A DNA stretch of 64,000 nt from Diphasiastrum complanatum (taxonomy: Eukaryota > Streptophyta > Lycopodiopsida > Lycopodiales > Lycopodiaceae): positions 3,814,620 through 3,878,619 of the forward strand of contig CM055097.1 in assembly GCA_029204225.1 (NCBI GenBank), written 5' to 3'. Below are positions 1 to 10,828 of this stretch, piece after piece (within the stretch, counting starts at the first letter, position 1; the number at the start of each line of letters is the position of its first letter). The notes beneath the pieces are model-generated. The model ran no database searches and had not been told where the DNA came from. It saw only the letters and a program-made list of their open reading frames with translations. The position numbers and the translations under genes were made by a program.

Positions 1-222
1 AAATCAAAACCTCTCTCAATATTGTCCTCATGCAAAGAATCATTGTTGTCCTCTTCATCATCTGAGCTGTCAAAATCATGTGATTCAATTCTCGGGTTTT
101 CAATATTTATAAAACTCCAACGTATATGTACATCTTCATCAGAATTACTTGTGTTGCCCAAATTTAGATCTTCCATTTCATTCTCAACATATGCATTTTC
201 GAATACATGTCTTGAGCATGGC

Positions 223-588
223 TTAATTTGAACAACATACCACCCCTGGTTGAAAAAATACCTGCACATTTAGCAATGTTAGAATTAGATATTTGTTATG
301 CTCACATTTTGATTCACAATAAATAGATGTAATGAAAAAGTAGTGTAGATGATTAATATAACATTGATCAAAATTGACAAAAGAAAAAAATGTGAAATTC
401 ATGCACACTTGTTCACAATGACGAGGCAACACCAATGTGTCTGAAAAGTCCATGCTTAATGTCTTGGTTGAATCAATAGCAAAAAATCCACTACGATCTT
501 TTTTTACAGTTGCATTTGATCCTCTATAGTTGATTTCGAACCATTTCACGTCAAACAACAAATATTTACCCATTTCACCAAAACACAC
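223..588 (-). pseudogene. DUF4216-like domain of the CACTA transposon
   Basis: The first 65 or so residues carry the DUF4216 pattern: a hydrophobic strand ending in the motif LFDVKWFE, a gap, then KKDRSGFFAIDSTKTL and LVLPRHCEQV. This domain usually closes TNP2-type transposases, and it lies downstream of DUF4218 here as expected. After the HCEQV motif the translation becomes low-complexity, which suggests read-through into intron or decayed sequence. The domain has no known enzymatic role. Confidence 0.55.
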
Positions 589-854
589 CTCATATATGGC
601 TTGTATGGTTCCTACATACTCAAGCTCTCCAGAAATTGGACTTTGATCTCGAGCACTACTCCAACTTCCTTAATGGAACGATGCCATCACACCACAATCA
701 TAAATTCGTCGTTTCATATCAATTGATTCAATGCGATGATGACAACCATGTGCCCACATTGCACTGTACTTTCGATATTATCACATGTTGATTATAATTA
801 AAACAATAATCAATCATCGTACAAATTAAAATTGTTCACTTAAAAAAAATAGAG

Positions 855-1076
855 TTATAAACAAACCTTCCAATCACGTCCTCTTGCAAATTCCCGTTCT
901 GTGTCAGATAAGAATTGTCCATTTAATCTTGCTTGTTGGAGTGTATCAACCATCCAGTCTATAGTGCATTGGTTGGGCAATGGCTCAAGATCATGTGAAG
1001 GTGTAGCTTGACCTCTACGCCTATTGTGTCGATGTCGATTTCTAGTCAATACCCTTTTTTTTTTTTTCTTCTTCAT
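855..1076 (-). pseudogene. charged ORF between DUF4218 and DUF4216
   Basis: A 73-residue frame starts in a poly-lysine stretch encoded by a T-run on the plus strand and continues with an Arg/His-rich patch. It then has a segment with TIDWMVDTLQQARLNGQF. I do not recognise a family. Its position fits the linker of a CACTA TNP2 protein, so I treat it as part of that broken gene rather than a separate gene. Confidence 0.3.
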
Positions 1077-1176
1077 ATAATTCCAACCATTTATCCATTA
1101 CTCCTGAATTATATAGCATGAAGGTTGAAATTTTTTTTCTCAAACTAGGTGTCATTTTTTTAAGACTACGTATACC

Positions 1177-1645
1177 TTAAGGTTTTTTACCTTTCACCTC
1201 ATCATAACATAGTCGTGGAGCAGATGGATCTATTTGAAACAAAACTTCGGTAACATAAAATAGAGATTCTTGCACTAACCATCCCTCTGACATGCTTCCC
1301 TCTGCCTTGCCTTCTGATGCACAAAATCTTTCAACACTTTCATGAATCTCTCCAAGAAAAACATCCACCTACAGAAAATTTTAACACATCAATGAGAACA
1401 TTCTATTATTTATAATTTGAAAGAATCACACTACATTTATTGAAACTACTAAAATCAAATTCAAGTCTATTATACCTGGAGTGCACAGGACCGACAATAC
1501 CAACTTCTTGGACCAAGTGCGCAAGCAGATGCACCTGTATGTCTAGGATAGAAGTTGGAAAATCCCTTTCAAGCATACATACAGCCTCCACCATATCTTC
1601 TTGCTTTGTTTGCACGTCTATCTCATGAATCTCCTTACCACACAT
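1177..1645 (-). pseudogene. DUF4218 region of the CACTA transposase
   Basis: Two adjacent minus-strand frames (1406-1645, then 1177-1368) match DUF4218. The upstream one has a Leu-rich helix ending in FPTSILDIQVHLLAHLVQEV followed by GPVHSRY, close to the family pattern of an acidic/aromatic helix, a HL..HL core and GPV..R. The downstream one has the GSMSEGWLVQESL motif equivalent to the family's GSIAEAYLVEE. A stop-containing gap of about 40 bp separates them, either an intron or a lesion. The neighbour upstream is the TNP2 catalytic region. Confidence 0.65.
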
Positions 1646-1768
1646 CCATCTACATCATGTTTGTAGTATAACTAGATTTTAGTATGTTCATATTATTTCA
1701 TCAAACTTGTATTAGAAAAAAAACACGAAATTTTGTAAGATATCGATGTAAACAAAAAAAATTGAGTA

Positions 1769-2479
1769 TCAAACAACGGATGCTAATTTGTAAATGGCTT
1801 CACGAAGTTGATCAGTTAGACAGCCATGAATGCACATTGGAAATATGTACTCGACCATCTTCAACCAATCGTGAGATTTTAGACCATGGAGTTTTCCTTC
1901 AGCTGTGAATGATGTTCGTAGTGAATGAGCAAAACTCGTTGGTGTTCTCATCTCGCAAATGACTGACCGCACGTACTTATACTCTTCTTTCGTAAGAATC
2001 CAAGGGGCTCTTGAAATATTATAGGCATTTCCATCAGTACATAATTTTGGCCAATACTCTTTTTTTGTTTTTGGAGAAATACTGTCTTTGTCGCCCACCA
2101 AGTTTTTACATATTGATTCACCCATATTTTTTAATATGTTCATAGGATCAAGCAAGTGATTGATCAAAAGGTTATTCCAATATGGTAAACAATGAAAGAT
2201 GGATAGTCTTTTCATACCATTGATTGGCTTAGTCTCGGATTCAATCCAAAGTTTGTGCCAATTTGCCACGGACATTCTCTTTAGAGGCATTCTTGTTTCT
2301 GATCTTCCTCCAAAGCCTCTTCTATGAGCATTTCTAAATGGATGATTTTCATCATGCAAGTATTTGCGATGATTTTCATATACAACTTTGTTTAAATGAC
2401 GTGAGTGGCGAGCATCAATATTTGGTCCACAAATGAGACACGCGTGATATCCAAAAGTTGTAAAACCTAAAAGAATCAA
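1769..2479 (-). pseudogene. TNP2-type transposase (Transposase_21), C-terminal half
   Basis: The 236-residue frame aligns by eye with the middle and end of plant TNP2/En-Spm transposases. It has a CLIC motif near residue 16, HRKYLHDENHPFR near residue 40, the LPYWNNLLINHLLDPMNI block near residues 100-117, and GLKSHDWLKMVEYIFP near residue 200. The protein would cut and move CACTA elements in the nucleus. Family members are usually several hundred residues longer at the N-terminus. That part is missing or replaced here, and the frame starts right after the expected junction, so the gene is very unlikely to be functional. Confidence 0.85.
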
Positions 2480-2579
2480 ATCCCATTCGTGTTATAAATA
2501 AAATTCTTTTAAAGCATAAATAATCATCATGTTATAGAGATATGGCTGAGAACAGCGTACAAAGAAGGCCACAATGACG

Positions 2580-3081
2580 TCAGGAGGATCCTTCCTTTCC
2601 ATTGGTACATTCCTCGAAATCACAATTAGTTAATGAAGGGTGCCCAATGGAACTATTTATATACGCAACAATATTGCCATATTTTTCTGGACGCCCATCA
2701 ATGTTCATACGATGTGATTTCGAAACATTCTCTCCTTGCACACGTCGCTCTTCCAAAGAACAATCATTGGCATTCAAGCCATAAACCTGCATTCTCCATT
2801 GGTCCCCGACATCAAGCATGCCAATCACCCCAATTGTATTGAGGTCATGTATAAGGCATTAATGTGACAACACTATTCAAGGGGACATCAATGCTAGTCA
2901 AAGAGAATAAACCCAATCTCGCATTAGGAAAGTGCTCACTTGGCTTGATCATGTACATATGACCCGAAAATGATGTTCCACACAATGGTAGTGGTACTCT
3001 ATCAGGCCAACATGAATATTTCTTTCTATCAAAGGGCTTAACCAATGCTTCTAGGTAGTGAGGAAGGATAGACTCAGTCAA
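2580..3081 (-). pseudogene. SET-domain-like ORF inside the CACTA element
   Basis: Two minus-strand frames (2845-3081 and 2580-2828) differ by one register and appear to be one broken gene. The first ends in LGLFSLTSIDVPLNSVVTL, which resembles the opening strand of SET domains (G-x-G-L/V-F-A, then an acidic dipeptide and a hydrophobic strand). The second contains KYGNIVAYINSS followed by TNC, like the SET active-site block G-N-x-A-R-F-I-N-H-S with N-C. The canonical His is replaced by Ser and Arg by Tyr. SET proteins methylate lysines, but this copy is frameshifted and lacks key residues. The call rests on motif reading only. Confidence 0.42.
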
Positions 3082-3136
3082 TGAATTTTAAACATTCTTG
3101 GATAAGTCAACAATACGTAAATTTGGTTGTTCATTT

Positions 3137-3511
3137 TCAAATCTTGTCAAAATGCGTCCAAGTCGTGTTCTTTTTTTTTAATGGAGTAAATATAGATGGA
3201 ATAGGAAGAAGAGGATATTCTACACAAGGTATGTGAGGTGATGTGGGATGGATAGAATCGATGTGAGGTGTCGTGGGATGGATAGAATCGATGTGAGGTG
3301 TCATGAGATAGATAGAATCGATGTGTGGTGATATCGTGGAATGAATAGAATCCATAGTAGAATTTGCGTGAGATGCCATGAAAAGATCTATGTGAGCTGT
3401 GGTGGAGTGAGTGACGTGCGAAATGAAAAGATGCGTAACTTCCACATCATGAGGTGTGAAGTGACTAGTGACATCATTATGATCATCAACAAGATCTTCG
3501 TCCAATGCCAA
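3137..3511 (-). CDS. hypothetical ORF with tandem PHIDSIHPTT-type decapeptides
   Basis: This 124-residue frame is rich in His, Ser, Thr and Asp. Its core holds tandem decapeptides of the form PHIDSIHPTT, encoded by a 30-bp minisatellite in frame. No enzyme motif is visible. It lies at the 5' end of the CACTA transcription unit and may be an N-terminal exon of an element protein or a chance frame kept open by the repeat. I do not recognise a family. Confidence 0.3.
   Translation of the reverse strand: MALDEDLVDDHNDVTSHFTPHDVEVTHLFISHVTHSTTAHIDLFMASHANSTMDSIHSTISPHIDSIYLMTPHIDSIHPTTPHIDSIHPTSPHIPCVEYPLLPIPSIFTPLKKKNTTWTHFDKI
3231..3352. repeat. 30-bp minisatellite, about four units
   Basis: Units begin at 3231, 3261, 3291 and 3321 with ATGTG(A/T)GGTG and end in ATAGAATC(G/C). 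The first three are 30 bp and differ by a few substitutions; the last is about 32 bp and more diverged. The period is a multiple of three, so it adds ten residues per unit on the minus strand. Confidence 0.85.
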
Positions 3512-3540
3512 AGATGATCCAAAATTGATATTTTTTTATC

Positions 3541-4609
3541 TTGTTGAAAAGATTGTCAATCGACATGTTATAAGACATTGACATCAATGTATTATTCTGC
3601 AAGAGTGAAACATTACACAAGCATTAGTTTTATTTTTTTCAAAAAACTTATAAATATGTGTATGATAAGAACAGTACTAGATTGTCAAAATGTACCTCCA
3701 AATCCACATTGAGCTCCTCAATGTGCTTTCCAAACTTCCACAGATGTTGCGCCACTATTCGTCTTTCTCAAATTTTCAATCCTTTGCATTGTTTGCACTC
3801 GCAATATATCTTTTCATTATACCTCTGTTGATACTAATTTCATTTTACAATTACAAAAATGATTAGCTTAATGTTACAAGCTAATTTATATGTGTATAAA
3901 TACAGTCCTAAGTTTTAAACAAATAATTATATAGTACCTACAATTTAGCTCGAGGCTGGGCACCAGAACTTGATGACGATGATGTTCCACTAAGTCTTTG
4001 CTCAAGCATTTGTGCTCTTTTTCGTGATTTCATTTTGTAATAATATTGCATTTTCTTTAACTTTTTGCTATCTTGTGGAGGCGTCGTGCTTTAAACAATC
4101 GTAAAAAAAAAAACAAAAAAGTTATATTCAACACACATTGCTGCAAATCCAAATGTTAAGTACATAATATCTACTATACATTTAATAAATATACTTGTTT
4201 CGAGACATTTCCTCAGTAGAAGACATATTCGCTAATGAATGATTAAATTTTATCTACAATTTTTTAACAAGAATGTTAATGATATTGACAAAATACACTT
4301 GTCAAAATATACAGTTAAAATTGATATGTACACACAAATTTAACAAGATCCACAAATATCTTTATCACTAAAACATTTAGATACCTTACCAATGTCAAGT
4401 TGCTTGAACGAATATGACATTGTCTAATTCATGAAGAAAAGAAGCAGATTCAAACAAACTATGAAATAGAAGTGTGATTTCTTTTAACTATTTAGAAAAC
4501 TAAGCAGTAATTAATACATATTTGTCATTTTTAAAAAATCATCAAAATCTTCAAAATCCCGAGTTTGAAAAAATCAAGTAACTTGAATTTGATACTTACA
4601 TGTGAAACA
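3541..4609. other. AT-rich stretch without a convincing gene
   Basis: Only short, stop-ridden frames occur. A Lys/Arg/Ser-rich minus-strand stretch near 3950-4090 could be a remnant exon of the CACTA element. No terminal inverted repeat, RNA gene or intact ORF is seen. Confidence 0.5.
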
Positions 4610-6520
4610 ACTCTATTTTGGTCCCTATCGCTTGACATAGCCCATTGAATAATCATAATTAACCAGCATCACATGAGATAGCTCAAACAGCTTGATGTCT
4701 ATCAATGTAAAAAGTCTCATTTTGGCACTTCTCACCTGAGGCTCCTCATAGAGTGATCAACTTTGAGGGATTTCATCCAAATAATATAATTTGTTGCCCA
4801 ATGTGTAATTTTTTTTCTTATCACCCAACATGGCTCATCAAGTTATTAGAATCAACTACTTTCAAATCTAGTATATTTTGTTGCACCAGTTATTGTTGAC
4901 ATTTGATCCCTATCACATCAGATAGCTCAAATTTGCTATCTACCATTGAAGATAGTTGTATTTTTGGCCTTTATCACTCGAAATTGTCTATTGAGTGACG
5001 AAACCAATAGAATAGTGACTTCAAGACATTGAAATATTTGGTACCTATCACTTGGAATAGTTCAAATTTGATGCCTAACATGTGGTTTTGATGTTGATCA
5101 CTCGACATGGCCAATCAAGGGATTAGACTCAACTAGTTTCAAATCTACTATAAATGAGATCTAATGACTTAAAAGATCTAGTAGAAGAGTTAGCAAATGG
5201 TTGCTTGCGAGCCTTTGAGAATAGCCTCCTTTGCTTAAATCCGTTTACAATGCAAGCATCATATTAGAGCAAACACCTTCCTTAAAATGAACATCTAAAC
5301 CGCTATCCACTAGTTGCCCAACACCAAGCAAGCTCCTAGTAAGATTAGAAACATAGAGTACATTTTCTATATCCAATCTTTTAGAGGATCCAAGACTTTA
5401 AGAAATCCAAGACTAGCCTCACTCTCAATCCACCATGTGTCATTGGAGTAGCTCTTGCTTGTTAGTGTAGATGCCATCAAGGATGAATCAACTTCATCCT
5501 CATAATCCTCAATGGTAAGGTTGTCTTGCTTACTCTCATCCTATGCATTCTTCTTTTTGTAGCACTGGGATGCAAAGTGCCTTCCACAAAAGAAGCACTT
5601 TTGTTTGGCTTTGTCTTTCTTCTTTCCTTTAGAGCTTAATTCTTGATCATCATCACTTTTGCCATGCTTTGGATTTTCTTCTTGGACTTCCATCATGCAA
5701 TACATTTAGATTGATTGTTTTTTATCGCTCATCAATGGAATTGACCCCTATCATGCGATATAGCTCAAAATTATTGTCTATCACTTGAGATAAGGCATTG
5801 AGTGATCAAGTTAGAGTAATTTTGAGTTTACGACATTCATGTAACTTTGAATGTTGTGCTTACATGTGAGACAACTCAATTTTGGTCCTAATTACTCATC
5901 ATTGTTCTTTGAGTGATCATAATTGACCAACATCACATCAGATAGCTCAATCTTGGTGTCTATCAATGTAAATAGCCCCATTTTGGTTTCTCTATCACTC
6001 AAAAAAGTCAAAATACCTAACATATGATTTTGTTGCTTATTACTTGACATGGCTCTATCAAGTGACTAGACTCAACAAGTGATATATTAATACAACTCAA
6101 GTTCAACCCCTTGTCAAACCCCTATTACATGTGATGACTTAAATTTTATGTCTATGCGTGGCTTTGTTGCTTATCACTCGACACGGCTCATCAAGTGATC
6201 AGACTCAACCAATCCCAAGTCTAATATACTAAGATAGATCATATCACATGAGATAACTAAAATTTGATGTGTATATTTTGGAATAGCGCACTTTTGGTGC
6301 ATATCACTAAAGGCTTCTCATAAAGTGACCAAATTCAAGAAATTGTGTGCTCATAAAATAGATTAAAGTCGATTCCCATCACTTTAGATAGTTCAAATCT
6401 AATGTCCAATACAAGATCTTGGTCCTTATCACTTAACATAGAAGATCGAGTGACTGAACTTGGTCAATCTATGATTTGGAACAATCAATTTTGGCCCCTG
6501 ATAGATTGAATCTAGTCCTT
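4610..6520. repeat. degenerate tandem repeat, unit roughly 130-200 bp
   Basis: A diffuse motif recurs: 'TATCACT(C/T)GACATGGC' followed by 'CATCAAGTGA' and 'AGACTCAAC'. Clear or decayed instances lie near 4625, 4816, 4970, 5090, 5750, 5890, 6035, 6173 and 6428. Between them recur phrases such as GATAGCTCAAATTTGATG and TCTATCAATGTAAATAG. Spacing is irregular, so this is an old satellite-like or repeatedly duplicated array. A Copia fragment at 5200-5720 interrupts it. Confidence 0.6.
5200..5720 (-). pseudogene. Copia gag/protease/pre-integrase fragment
   Basis: The minus strand gives a gag zinc-knuckle-like segment KCFFCGRHFASQC at about 5560-5600, then a protease-region motif SNDTWWIESE near 5430-5450. 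A pre-integrase segment ENVLYVSNLTRSLLGVGQL follows near 5310-5370. The knuckle has spacing C-x2-C-x2-H-x4-C instead of the standard C-x2-C-x4-H-x4-C, so two residues are lost. Frames are broken by stops. It is a short dead piece embedded in the degenerate tandem repeat. Confidence 0.65.
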
Positions 6521-7245
6521 GGGCAGGATGATTAGTTTGCTGCTTGGAAAGACAAGAGAGCAATAGTTTTAATCTAAGAAGAGATTACAGTAGCAGAGAT
6601 CTAATATAGGAGCATGAGCACTTCAACAAATGGACATTGCAAATGCTCAATTTTTTCTTGTCCCCTATCACCATCTCAAGAAAAACCCATTTTACGCTCT
6701 CAATGATCTTTTGAAATCAAATTCAACTATGATATAATCAATTAGTCATGGCGATCCTATTAGCATTACTGATAGCACCTCTGCACAAGACCACAACCAA
6801 GGATTTCACAAACAAAGATGTTTGATCCATTTCTCAATGCTAGCAATCATCTAACAACGTCCGCCGAGTTATTTCCTTTCCATCCACTCAACACAAAATC
6901 CGAAAACACCCGACCACATTCCCCTGCGCTCTTGTCAATTGCTCTCATCTCCATCCATCAACAATCCATTCACAAAAAAAGCCCACCTCCAATCCCTCGG
7001 ATTCCACCCACATAGATTTCAGATCTCTTCTATCCTTAATCTTCCTTCAACTGGCTTTAACCGCACAGCACACAACCATGTTCCTCGAAATCTATTAGCT
7101 CATTGGTACCATACTTCATGGAAGTAGTAATATATCTAGCGTCCCTCAGAGTATTACAAAAAAAAAGAAGGAAGATTGCGCCCAGCTTAACACATGTTAT
7201 TTTATTTTTTAAAAATGCTCTGACCCAGTACGTTCTGATCCAAAA
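6521..7245. other. unassigned stretch with small frames only
   Basis: Two overlapping frames at 6818-7127 are Pro/Ser/His-rich and resemble no family I know. There is no start context, splice pattern or duplicate elsewhere in the window to support a gene. Confidence 0.4.
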
Positions 7246-7621
7246 GGGTCGGAAAGAGTTTCTAAGGGACACATATATAAATATGCCTATCAATGTAAAT
7301 AGCCCCATTTTGGTGTCTCTATCACTCAAAAAAGTCAAAATTTGCTACCTAACATATGAATTTGTTGCTTATTACTTGACATGGCTCTATCAAGTGACTA
7401 GACTCAACAAGTAATATATTAAAACAACTCAAGTTCAACCCCTTGTCAAACCCCTATTACACGTGATGACTTAAATTTTATGTCTATGTGTGGTTTTGTT
7501 GCTTATCACTCGACATGGCTCATCAAGTGATCAGACTCAACCAATCCCAAGTCTAGTATATTGAGATAGCTCATATCACATGAGATAAGGGTCAGAAAGG
7601 GTTTCTAAAGGACACATATAT
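7246..7621. repeat. secondary copy of the degenerate repeat, bracketed by 34-bp direct repeats
   Basis: About 310 bp (7280-7587) closely copies 5960-6250 in the same orientation, including TATCACTCGACATGGC and the following CATCAAGTGATCAGACTC. It is bracketed by two 34-bp direct repeats at 7246-7279 and 7588-7621 that both end in GACACATATATA and differ at about four positions. This looks like an insertion or gene-conversion tract with duplicated flanks. Confidence 0.65.
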
Positions 7622-8028
7622 AACAAATTAATTAATACTTTATAAACTAAATAATGTTCACAACTTATATGCGCAATCAAACCACCTATTTACATGTCAT
7701 TTTTTTTAAATTACAAAATTCTCTTAAATACATGGTCATTTTGTACCAACCATATCAAATCATCTACTTGTCTTATATCAAATCAAAATACAATTAATAC
7801 TCATTTGTCCTTTTCAAAAAATCATCAAAATATTAAAAAAAAAACATGGTCCTCTTGTACTCATAATATGTCATATCAATCACATGCTTTTGTCCTTATA
7901 AATTCATGCTAAAAAATATGTCATATCACCCACATGCTTTTGTCCTCAAATAATATTTATAAAATTAGAGTCAAATCATTTTTTTAGTTCCATAATTTGT
8001 CATTTTGACAAACCACTCGCCATATGAC
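7622..8028. other. AT-rich stretch without a gene
   Basis: The only notable feature is an imperfect local repeat, with 'CATATGTCATATCA' type phrases and CACATGCTTTTGTCC twice near 7880 and 7930. Nothing else is seen. Confidence 0.4.
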
Positions 8029-8049
8029 ACATACCAAGCCATAATTACG

Positions 8050-8115
8050 GATTTCCATGGAAAAAAAAATTGCCACGCGTGGCAAAATAATGCGTGGCAG
8101 AGCCACACGACACTT
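8050..8115. promoter_or_regulatory. left subterminal palindrome cluster, GTGGCA type
   Basis: TTGCCACGCGTGGCAAAA is a near-perfect palindrome, followed within 20 bp by GCGTGGCAGAGCCAC. The same words fill the right subterminal region of this element, so they are likely binding sites for its own DNA-binding protein (inference from CACTA biology). Confidence 0.55.
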
Positions 8116-8228
8116 AAAATCTGGAAAATGAATATAAAGGGCCTCATTCATTATTTCTCCACGCTTTCTTGTGGATTTTTTGAGGGTCTCAATCTCTCAC
8201 ACTCAAGCTCTCACTTTCAAGCTTTCAA

Positions 8229-8713
<485 letters not shown>

Positions 8714-8789
8714 CTTTTATTTTTTCATTTTTCACATTTGATATCTTTCCAAGTTCTTTTCACAACTTCATATCTTTCTCTCAATAGTC

Positions 8790-9382
8790 ATGTCTACTAG
8801 TGGTAGCCGAGCATCAAGGAGGAGGCCAAGATCCTCTTCTGGTGGAAGAGGACAAGCCTCGAGATCGAAATCCGATCGAGTGCGATATTTTTATACTATG
8901 CTATCTCCCAAGGAAAGGCAAAGGATGAAAGCCCTTTGTCTTTCCGAAGGAGAATCCGATCAACAAGATCGTGGATTCCTTCCGACGGACATGGCGTCGA
9001 AATAATCCACGAATATTTTCTATGACCTTGATGAGGATGGTTCCATCATCATGGACAATAGGGGTAAGGTCGTCATCAATAGATTGCATGACCTTACTCT
9101 TAAATACTTTGGTCACAATTTGTTTAACCCTTGGGAGCAACAAGACCAAGGGGACAAAGACAAGATACTTGATATCGCCAATCATTGAGACAATTATGTA
9201 GTAAAGGCAAGAAGAGGTCGGGATGGGCATCTAAAAAAGATTGGGGAAAAGTTGTTTATGAATCCAAGCATCCTAATCTCGAGCCCTTTAAGCAACAAAG
9301 AGAGGCAACTAAATCAAGGCTTAATCTTTTAGGCCAATCTCACCTTGGATCGGGAGGCAAGGCCAATATGCATGCCCAATTT
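8790..9382 (+). pseudogene. Transposase_24-like ORF, copy 1, broken
   Basis: Three register-shifted pieces together match the better copy at 24620. An N-terminal piece (8790-9005) starts MSTSG and is Arg/Ser-rich. A middle piece near 9015-9185 has FYDLDEDGSIIMDNRGKVV and LHDLTLKYFG. A C-terminal piece (9185-9382) has GWASKKDWGKVV and GQSHLGSGGKANMHAQF. That last block matches the plant Ptta/En-Spm Transposase_24 pattern of W..K and a Gly/Ser-rich HxGS motif. It ends at a splice donor TTT|GTAAG, in the same place as in copy 2. About 40 residues before GWASKK are missing, so the gene is dead. Confidence 0.7.
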
Positions 9383-9924
9383 GTAAGCAATTCCCTTTTA
9401 GCTAATTGCATTTCATATGTTTATTGTTTATCAATATCTTTTTTGCTTTTTTTCTAATCATCGATTTGTGTTGATTTGTATTTGATCATCTCTATCTCAT
9501 TATGTATGGAATGATTGTTCATTGTTTATATTTTTCTATTTCATCTTGTATAAATTTGTTGTAAATATATACAAACAATAAAAAACAAACAAAACATCAA
9601 TTTAAAATGATAAAAACATACCTCATCTATTGTTTGGATGATCTTTAATTCCTTCTAAGATGCATCTCTTTTTTTCTCCATAAAAGCAAACAACGCAAAC
9701 CAAATCATTGTTAGATTACAAATCAATCAACAAAATGATAATTATTAGAATACAAATCATAGATACATTGTTAAATTAAAAATCATTAATCATTGTTACA
9801 TCAATCTCACCATGTTCAAGATACTATGAAAATGCACTTTATGACTCAAATGTAATCCATCAAAATTTAGAATGCATAATATATCTCATGAATAAACAAT
9901 GAAAAACTAACAAACAAAATTATC
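9383..9924. other. AT-rich downstream part of transposon copy 1
   Basis: No second exon corresponding to exon 2 of copy 2 was found. On the minus strand 9622-9675 could be a short exon, with an AG before and GTATG after; a similar one lies at 10001-10053. Confidence 0.35.
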
Positions 9925-10129
9925 TCTCACTCTCTCTCTCTTTCTCTCTCTCTCCCTCTCTCAAAAAAATTTTCTTCAAAATTTAGAATGTCTAACATAC
10001 CTTATGCATTTCCTTGGATTGTCTCATTTCCTTCAAAATTGCATAGCTTTCTTCTACAAAAGCCAACAATAAACAATCATTCACTAACCAATCAATAAAC
10101 AATGAAAAACTAACAAACAAAACTATCTC

Positions 10130-10222
<93 letters not shown>
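9925..10222. repeat. two (CT)n tracts in a small tandem duplication
   Basis: A short interrupted CT tract at about 9927-9962 and a long one at about 10132-10222 each follow the words ATGAAAAACTAACAAACAAAA. The intervening sequence also repeats loosely, so a segment of about 200 bp containing a CT tract was duplicated. Confidence 0.75.
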
Positions 10223-10224
<2 letters not shown>

Positions 10225-10320
10225 CCCAAAGCTCTTCTTCACGAAATTCATTTTGGAAATGCAGTCAAGGTCCCCACTTTTTTCATTTCACGGGTTTTTT
10301 TTTTTGTTGATATATTTCTA

Positions 10321-10790
10321 CATGGCACTGCCACGCGTGGCAAAGCCACACCCTAAAAAAAAATTGCAATAAAGTTTGCCACGGTGTGGCATAATTGCAC
10401 TTGCTGGAAAAATTTGCCACGCGTGGCAAACTTCAGAAAAAAATTTAAAATTTTGGCCACGCATGGCAAATTTTGGCATTCTAGAAAAAATCTGCCACAC
10501 GTGCCACTACTACGCGTGACAATTTTCAATATTTTTTTCATCGTGGCAGTGCCACGCGTGGCACTACCATGCGTGACAGTACCACGTAGATTTAAAATTT
10601 GAATCTATCCGAGCCCCCTCCCCTCCAATTTGTTCGGAAGAAGAGCCGGTGACGGAAAACTTAGGCAGTGTGGCAGTGCCACGCGTTCATTGCCACGGAC
10701 ATTGCCACCCGAGGGCCGTCGGGTCAAATCCGGTTCTCGTCTTATGTGCATGGCAATGGGCGTGGCAATGGGCCTATCTTTGTAGTTGTG
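10321..10790. promoter_or_regulatory. right subterminal palindrome array, GTGGCA type
   Basis: I count 16 exact GTGGCA or TGCCAC words in 470 bp, many paired into palindromes such as TTTGCCACGCGTGGCAAA. Variants such as GCCACGCATGGC also occur. The array ends at TTTGTAGTTGTG (10779-10790). Such arrays in CACTA elements bind the element's TNPA-like protein; the role here is inferred. Confidence 0.65.
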
Positions 10791-10828
10791 AGACATCCTC
10801 TGAACTACAGATAACTACTTCTAATCTG

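Larger units (their letters stand above)
1..4120 (-). mobile_element. CACTA (En/Spm) DNA transposon remnant, cut by the left window edge
   Basis: Read on the minus strand, the order is a repeat-rich ORF, a SET-like ORF, the C-terminal half of a TNP2 transposase, a DUF4218 region, a short charged segment and a DUF4216 region. TNP2-DUF4218-DUF4216 is the usual order in plant CACTA elements, so the unit is one element read right to left. The reading frame is broken repeatedly. No CACTA terminus or 3-bp target duplication was found on the right, and the left end lies outside the window, so both borders are approximate. Confidence 0.72.
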
